Positions 59,898 through 64,000 of a DNA stretch of 64,000 nucleotides are shown one piece after another. Source of the stretch: an uncultured Clostridia bacterium (GTDB lineage Bacteria; Bacillota; Clostridia; Peptostreptococcales; Anaerovoracaceae); contig CAKQMV010000004.1 in assembly GCA_934255135.1 (NCBI GenBank), positions 103,137 to 167,136 on the forward strand. The letters run 5' to 3'. The notes under the pieces are model-generated. The model saw only the letters and a list, made by a program, of their open reading frames with translations. It did not search any database and was not told where the DNA came from. Every line of letters begins with the position of its first letter. Within the stretch, counting starts at the first letter, position 1. A program made the translations under genes and the position numbers.

Positions 59898-61139
59898 ATG
59901 GTAGATGTTGCAATTGCGGGAGGAGGACCTTCCGGAATCGCGACTGCTTTAGAGATAAAGCGGCTTGCACCAGAGCTTGATGTTGTCATTTTGGAGAGAA
60001 ATGACGCCATCGGCAGGAAGCTTCGCGCAACGGGCAACGGACGCTGCAATATCGCCAATACGGGTTATGAAAGCTATGCTGAGGTGTCAGAGTTTCTGGC
60101 ACGCTCGGGCGTAGCTTTTCGTGTTTATGGAAATGGGCTTGTGTATCCGTATTCGGAGTCGGCGGCGGACGTGACAGACCAGCTTGAGGCGGAGCTTAAG
60201 GCACACGGAATCAAGATCAGAACAGGGTATGAAGTAAAGACTATAGAGGCTCTAAGCGGAGCTTGCAGTACCGACAGGGCCGCTGACGGAGCTGCTGGCA
60301 GAATCGCTGACGGAGCCGCTGGCTTTATCATCAACGGCAAGCTTAAGTGCAGATACCTTGTCCTCGCGCTCGGCGGCAAGGCTGGCCCGGCATTCGGCTG
60401 TCTTGGAGATGGCTACAGGCTCGCAAGAAACTTCGGTCATAGCGTAGTAACACCTGTGCCTATTCTCACACCGGTTGAGATCAAGGATTTCAGCAAGAGC
60501 GGACTTTCCAGCATACGTGCCAAAGGCTCGGCGATACTCCTTAAGGACAGAACTGAGGTGTTCCGCGAGGATGGCGAGATTCAGTTTACGAAGTTCGGTC
60601 TGAGCGGAATCTGTATTTTTAACATGACAAGACACATGAGATACGATAGAGGTGAGGGACTCTCCAGATTTACAATAAGGCTGGATCTTGATCCCGAATG
60701 CGTGATTGATGAGTTTATAAGTTGTAGACTTGCGAATGCACCTGAAGAAGTGAGCAGACTTGCAGCGGGCGACTTACTAAGGACAGTCCTGAGGCCGGCG
60801 CTTGCAGCGGAAGTCCTAAACCAGGCAGGCGTGCCATCCGATGCGCCGGCCGCTAAGCTAAGCGATGCAGACATTGCCGCTATAGTAAAGGCAGCGCACG
60901 AGCTTGAGTTTAAGCCAGATAATATAAGAGGCTGGAAGGATGCCCAGTGCACAATGGGTGGCGTAAGCCTTGATGAAATAGATGAAGCAAGCTCGGAATC
61001 AAAGCTCGCCCCTGGGCTATATATTACGGGCGAGCTACTAGATTACGACGGACCATGCGGAGGCTACAACCTCTGCAACGCATGGTACACAGGAATGAAA
61101 GCAGGAAGGTCAATTGCAGATGATGCATTACAGAATTAA
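59898..61139 (+). CDS. BaiN/HI0933-type FAD-dependent flavoprotein
   Basis: A 413-residue NAD(P)/FAD-dependent oxidoreductase. The dinucleotide fold DVAIAGGGPSGIATALEIKR is at residues 3-22, followed by GRKLRATGNGRCNIAN, and the C-terminal GLYITGELLDYDGPCGGYNLCNAWYTGMKAG is the HI0933-family FAD-binding end. A short imperfect internal repeat occurs near 120-138 (AADGAAGRIADGAAG). The family includes BaiN bile-acid-related and aminoacetone-oxidase-annotated enzymes; the substrate is unknown. It overlaps the next flavoprotein gene by 20 bases. Confidence 0.88.
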   Translation: MVDVAIAGGGPSGIATALEIKRLAPELDVVILERNDAIGRKLRATGNGRCNIANTGYESYAEVSEFLARSGVAFRVYGNGLVYPYSESAADVTDQLEAELKAHGIKIRTGYEVKTIEALSGACSTDRAADGAAGRIADGAAGFIINGKLKCRYLVLALGGKAGPAFGCLGDGYRLARNFGHSVVTPVPILTPVEIKDFSKSGLSSIRAKGSAILLKDRTEVFREDGEIQFTKFGLSGICIFNMTRHMRYDRGEGLSRFTIRLDLDPECVIDEFISCRLANAPEEVSRLAAGDLLRTVLRPALAAEVLNQAGVPSDAPAAKLSDADIAAIVKAAHELEFKPDNIRGWKDAQCTMGGVSLDEIDEASSESKLAPGLYITGELLDYDGPCGGYNLCNAWYTGMKAGRSIADDALQN

Positions 61140-62673
61140 TCAGATAAAGCTTAAGATAGGAGAGCCAAAGGAGAAGCTGGTAGCTCAGATTGAGAAGAAG
61201 CTTCACCTTAAGAAGGGCGCTATCATAAAGTGGGAGATAAGAAGAGAATCAATTGATGCTAGAGATAAGTCTCAGATCAGACTTGTCTACACTGTTGATT
61301 TCTATACGGACAAGCCTGTTAACAGTAAGCTTGTGACGCTGGTGGATGAAGAGAAGGAGAGACCTTATGAGCCGGCGCCCGGAGACAGGGCTATGAAGGG
61401 GCGCCCTGTTATTGCAGGCTTTGGCCCTTGTGGTATATTCGCTGCGCTTGAACTCGCAAGGCGCGGATACAAGCCTATTGTTCTAGAGCGTGGCAAATGT
61501 ATGGAGGAACGTGTTTCTGATGTCGAGAATTTCAGAAACAATCAGGTTCTTGATACCGAGTCTAATATGCTGTTTGGTGAGGGCGGCGCCGGCACGTTCT
61601 CGGATGGCAAGCTGACGAGCGGAATCAAGGACGGTAACATCCGCAAGGTGCTTGCCATTTTCCATGGTGCCGGCGCGGGCGATGACATCCTGTACCTACA
61701 CCGTCCGCACATCGGTACGGATGTCCTCAGGGATGTCATCGTAAATCTCCGAAAGGAGATTTGCGCCCTCGGTGGAGAGGTGCGCTTCGGCACGAAGCTT
61801 CTGGGCTTCGAGCTCGAAGTCGGTCATCTTAAGTCGGTCCGCGTGGGCGGACCGGACGGCCAGTACGATATCGAAACCGAAGCACTGATTCTGGCCGTCG
61901 GTCACAGCGCGAGGGATACTTTTGAAATGATCAACAATGCTGGCCTCAATATGGAGCAGAAGCCATTTTCAATCGGTGTCAGAATGGAGCATCCGCAGTC
62001 ACTTATCGACCGCGCTCAGTACGGCGAAGAGGACAGGCTGCCTCCTGCCGACTACAAGGTAAATTATCATGCATCAAACGGCAGAGGCGTATATTCATTC
62101 TGCATGTGTCCAGGTGGCGAGGTCGTTGTCTGCTCGAACCGCGAGGGTGAGCTTTGTGTCAACGGCATGAGCAACCGAAAGCGTGACAGTGGCACAGCGA
62201 ACAGCGGAATCCTCTGCGATTTAAGAACCGAGGACTTTGGCAGTGACGACGTACTTGCGGGTGTAAGATTCCAAGAAAAGTGGGAGCGCATCGCTTTTGA
62301 GAACGGTGGCGGAAACTTCAATCCACCGACTGCTCTTATGAAGGACTTCCTTGAAGGAAATGACAAAGCGGCACCTGTAATTAATTCACTTCCAGACTTT
62401 GCAGCGGAAGCCATTCGTGAAGCGGTACCGCATTTTGCCCGCAAAATCAAGGGCTACGACATACCGGACGCTGTCATCAAGGCGACTGAAACACGAAGCT
62501 CTTCACCTGTAAGAATTCTTCGTGACGACGCCTGCCAGAGCAACATTTCTGGAATTTATCCTGCTGGCGAGGGTGCTGGCTACGCGGGCGGAATCACATC
62601 TGCTGCATGCGACGGAATCAAGGCGGCACAGGCAATCATCGCAAGATTTGCACCTGATTCGGAGGTGAAATAG
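61120..62673 (+). CDS. FAD-dependent dehydrogenase (COG2509-like)
   Basis: A 517-residue flavoprotein. An N-terminal domain (about 1-85, INQIKLKIGEPKEKLVAQIEKKLHLKKGAI) precedes the FAD fold VIAGFGPCGIFAALELARRGYKPIVLERG (about 89-117). EGGAGTFSDGKLTSG and the C-terminal GIYPAGEGAGYAGGITSAACDGIKAAQAI are family signatures. Adjacent ATGs at 61120 and 61123 are both possible after AGGAAGG. The function is unknown; its overlap with the preceding flavoprotein suggests joint expression. Confidence 0.87.
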   Translation: MMHYRINQIKLKIGEPKEKLVAQIEKKLHLKKGAIIKWEIRRESIDARDKSQIRLVYTVDFYTDKPVNSKLVTLVDEEKERPYEPAPGDRAMKGRPVIAGFGPCGIFAALELARRGYKPIVLERGKCMEERVSDVENFRNNQVLDTESNMLFGEGGAGTFSDGKLTSGIKDGNIRKVLAIFHGAGAGDDILYLHRPHIGTDVLRDVIVNLRKEICALGGEVRFGTKLLGFELEVGHLKSVRVGGPDGQYDIETEALILAVGHSARDTFEMINNAGLNMEQKPFSIGVRMEHPQSLIDRAQYGEEDRLPPADYKVNYHASNGRGVYSFCMCPGGEVVVCSNREGELCVNGMSNRKRDSGTANSGILCDLRTEDFGSDDVLAGVRFQEKWERIAFENGGGNFNPPTALMKDFLEGNDKAAPVINSLPDFAAEAIREAVPHFARKIKGYDIPDAVIKATETRSSSPVRILRDDACQSNISGIYPAGEGAGYAGGITSAACDGIKAAQAIIARFAPDSEVK

Positions 62674-63129
62674 ATGCTTCTTACGACACTTTGTTACATC
62701 GAGAAGGACGGATGCTATCTCATGATGCTCCGTAATAAGAAGAAGAATGACCCAAGCTCGGGCAAATGGATCGGTGCCGGGGGCAAAATGGAGCCCGGTG
62801 AGTCCGCGGATGATTGTGTCCGCCGCGAGGTCCTCGAGGAGACGGGGCTTCGCCTGCGCACTGCCAGCTATCGCGGAGTTGTCCACTTCCATTCGGAAGT
62901 GTGGGAATCTGAGGAGATGTATCTGTACACTTCGTCCGACTTTGAGGGAGAGCTTACAAGCGACTGCGATGAGGGCGACCTTAAATGGATTCCTTTTGAA
63001 GAAATAATGGAATTAAGCCTCTGGGACGGCGACAGAATCTTTCTGAAGAAGCTTCTTGACGGCGAGAATGATATCGAAATGACTTTGTATTATGATAGCG
63101 AGGGCAAGCTCGCAGGCGGAGAATGGTAG
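62674..63129 (+). CDS. Nudix hydrolase, 8-oxo-dGTP diphosphatase-like
   Basis: A 151-residue MutT-type pyrophosphohydrolase that would cleanse oxidised nucleotides. The complete Nudix box (G-x5-E-x7-REVLEETG) runs through GGKMEPGESADDCVRREVLEETGL at residues about 36-59. The ATG immediately follows the stop of the previous gene, indicating coupling. The length fits the 8-oxo-dGTP diphosphatase group; other nucleotide substrates are possible. Confidence 0.9.
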   Translation: MLLTTLCYIEKDGCYLMMLRNKKKNDPSSGKWIGAGGKMEPGESADDCVRREVLEETGLRLRTASYRGVVHFHSEVWESEEMYLYTSSDFEGELTSDCDEGDLKWIPFEEIMELSLWDGDRIFLKKLLDGENDIEMTLYYDSEGKLAGGEW

Positions 63130-63144
63130 AGCGGAGGTAGCTAA

Positions 63145-63690
63145 ATGGGACATTTTTATTTCGTAAGGCATGGCCAGACAGTATGGAATGTAGAAAACAA
63201 AATCTGTGGCTGCACTGATTCGCCCCTCACAGACCTTGGACGCGAGCAGGCTGCCGAGACGGCACACGCAATCCTTGACGCCGGCATCAAAGCTGATCAG
63301 ATTCTGTACTCACCATTAAGCCGAGCAAGGGACACCGCGCTGATAATTTCTGAAATTATAGGCGTACCAGCTTCTTCAGAGCCAAGACTTCTCGAACAGA
63401 ATTACGGAACCTGGGAAGGCACAGCCCGTGACGGCGAAGCATTCTTTAAGGCAAAGCAGTCTCTCTCCGAAAGACTTGGCGGCGGCGAGTCGATGCTCCA
63501 GGTTGCGCAGCGCGTCTACAATCTTATAGATGACGTGAAAGCTGACTTTGAAGCCACTGGACGAGTTTACATCCTGGTTGCACACAACGGCATCTCTCGC
63601 GTTGTCGAATCCTACTTCCGTGATATGACTACGGAAGAGTTCGCACGCTTCGGCATAAAGAACTGCGAATGCCGCGAATATACATTTTAG
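63145..63690 (+). CDS. histidine phosphatase family protein
   Basis: A 181-residue phosphoglycerate-mutase-superfamily phosphatase. The catalytic FVRHGQTVWN (His about 8) is at the N-terminus, SPLSRARDTA is the second arginine motif, and VAHNGISRVV carries the second histidine. A GGAGGTAG site precedes ATG 63145. The family includes alpha-ribazole, broad-specificity sugar-phosphate and nucleotide phosphatases; the substrate is not evident. Confidence 0.9.
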   Translation: MGHFYFVRHGQTVWNVENKICGCTDSPLTDLGREQAAETAHAILDAGIKADQILYSPLSRARDTALIISEIIGVPASSEPRLLEQNYGTWEGTARDGEAFFKAKQSLSERLGGGESMLQVAQRVYNLIDDVKADFEATGRVYILVAHNGISRVVESYFRDMTTEEFARFGIKNCECREYTF

Positions 63691-63788
63691 AATAAATAAT
63701 GTTTTAATATAAATAATAAACTTGCAGTTTCGAATTTGATGAGATTCTGTGGTGTGAGTGATATCTGTGTCTAGTTAATGGAGTTATA

Positions 63789-63926
63789 GTGGGCGTGAAG
63801 CGCGTGCAAATAGTTTTTCTGGACACGCCGGTGGGCGTAAAGTGTGCGCAAACATTTTTTTCTGGACACGCCGGTGGGCGTAAAGTGTGCGCAAACGATT
63901 TTTCTGGACACGCCGGTGGGCGTAAT
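63789..63926. repeat. 42-bp tandem repeat, about 3.3 copies
   Basis: Units at 63789-63830, 63831-63873 and 63874-63915 plus a partial copy share GTGGGCGTAAAGTGTGCGC and TTTTTCTGGACACGCCG; unit 1 is more diverged and unit 2 has one extra base. Each junction ACGCC-GGTG-GGCGT can fold as a small hairpin. The repeat ends where the IS-like sequence begins. The 98 bases before it show nothing recognisable. Confidence 0.9.
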
Positions 63927-63930
63927 GAGG

Positions 63931-64000
63931 TGACCCCCTAAAAGTAGAGTGTCAAAACTCACTTTTCCTGATTGTAGAATTCCTCAGGGGTCATGTAGTT
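63931..64000 (-). mobile_element. end of an IS3-like insertion sequence (partial)
   Basis: From about 63931 the sequence begins TGACCCCCTAAAAGTAG, like an IS end. On the minus strand a frame open to the window edge reads NYMTPEEFYNQEK and stops at TGA (63961-63959). This peptide resembles the C-terminus of IS3-family (OrfB/integrase-core) transposases, which often end in an L-x-P-x-E-[FY]-x motif. Only 14 codons are visible, so the family call is tentative. Confidence 0.45.

Overview
The window is a stretch of a bacterial chromosome. It looks like an obligately anaerobic, amino-acid-fermenting member of the Clostridia, most plausibly the Peptostreptococcales / Family XIII-type relatives, though the species cannot be named from sequence alone. 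Supporting evidence: a selenium-dependent D-proline reductase (Stickland) cluster, class III fructose-1,6-bisphosphatase, rubrerythrin and rubredoxin, a RicT homologue, ScpA/ScpB, a SAM-I riboswitch before metK, AGGAGG-type ribosome binding sites, strong AGA arginine use and sigma-A-like promoters.

Layout. 1-6.2 kb: housekeeping operon (3' end of holB, ricT, a TrmN6-like methylase, two small membrane proteins, murA, fbp, and an unlisted 28-residue membrane peptide). 6.3 kb: tRNA-Arg(ACG) on the minus strand. 6.5-16 kb: the proline module, with proline racemase on the minus strand and, on the plus strand, prdC, prdA, a two-repeat CBO2463/CBO2479-type protein, prdB (with an in-frame UGA read as selenocysteine and a SECIS-like hairpin), prdD, prdE and a flavodoxin-domain protein; a TauE/SafE-like permease on the minus strand closes the block. 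16-24.4 kb: dnaE (apparently leaderless), a second flavodoxin-domain protein, a gamma-carbonic-anhydrase-like protein, a purine permease, and rpsB-tsf with a structured leader. 24.5-34 kb: secreted and surface proteins, a DMT transporter, an omega-amidase-like hydrolase, rubrerythrin/rubredoxin and a secreted nuclease, separated by unusual repeat-bearing intergenic DNA. 34-46 kb: Ca/Na antiporter, fumarase, malic enzyme, an RNA methylase, an alpha/beta hydrolase, a CoA-transferase, an A24 peptidase, truA, mtnA, scpA, scpB and rluB. 46-54 kb: LysR regulator with an M16 peptidase, a 563-bp inverted-repeat-bounded non-coding element, and a large beta-helix-like surface protein. 53-64 kb: a Crp-type regulator divergent from a ferredoxin, a cytidylate-kinase-like protein, an AlaX-type editing protein, a palindrome and DnaA-box cluster, an unknown 425-residue protein, SAM riboswitch-metK, two flavoproteins, a Nudix hydrolase and a histidine phosphatase, then a 42-bp tandem repeat abutting what looks like the end of an insertion sequence.

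How the genes work together. Proline racemase supplies D-proline; PrdA (pyruvoyl) with PrdB (selenol) reduces it to 5-aminovalerate, with electrons probably delivered by RnfC-like PrdC. PrdD and PrdE correspond to the two halves of PrdA, split exactly at the pyruvoyl processing point. Fumarase, malic enzyme and the CoA-transferase fit fermentative carbon flow, and rubrerythrin/rubredoxin fit anaerobic oxidative-stress defence.

The observations most worth a second look are regulatory or structural: a shared CGGGGGA element in leaders of the proline block, a perfect dyad over the prdD -10, twin GTTAG-N6-CTAAC dyads at the large surface-protein promoter, two copies of an 80-bp four-half-site element before the nuclease gene, the 563-bp inverted-repeat element, and the DnaA-box/palindrome cluster. 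No searches or folding were run; all family assignments are from motif recognition.
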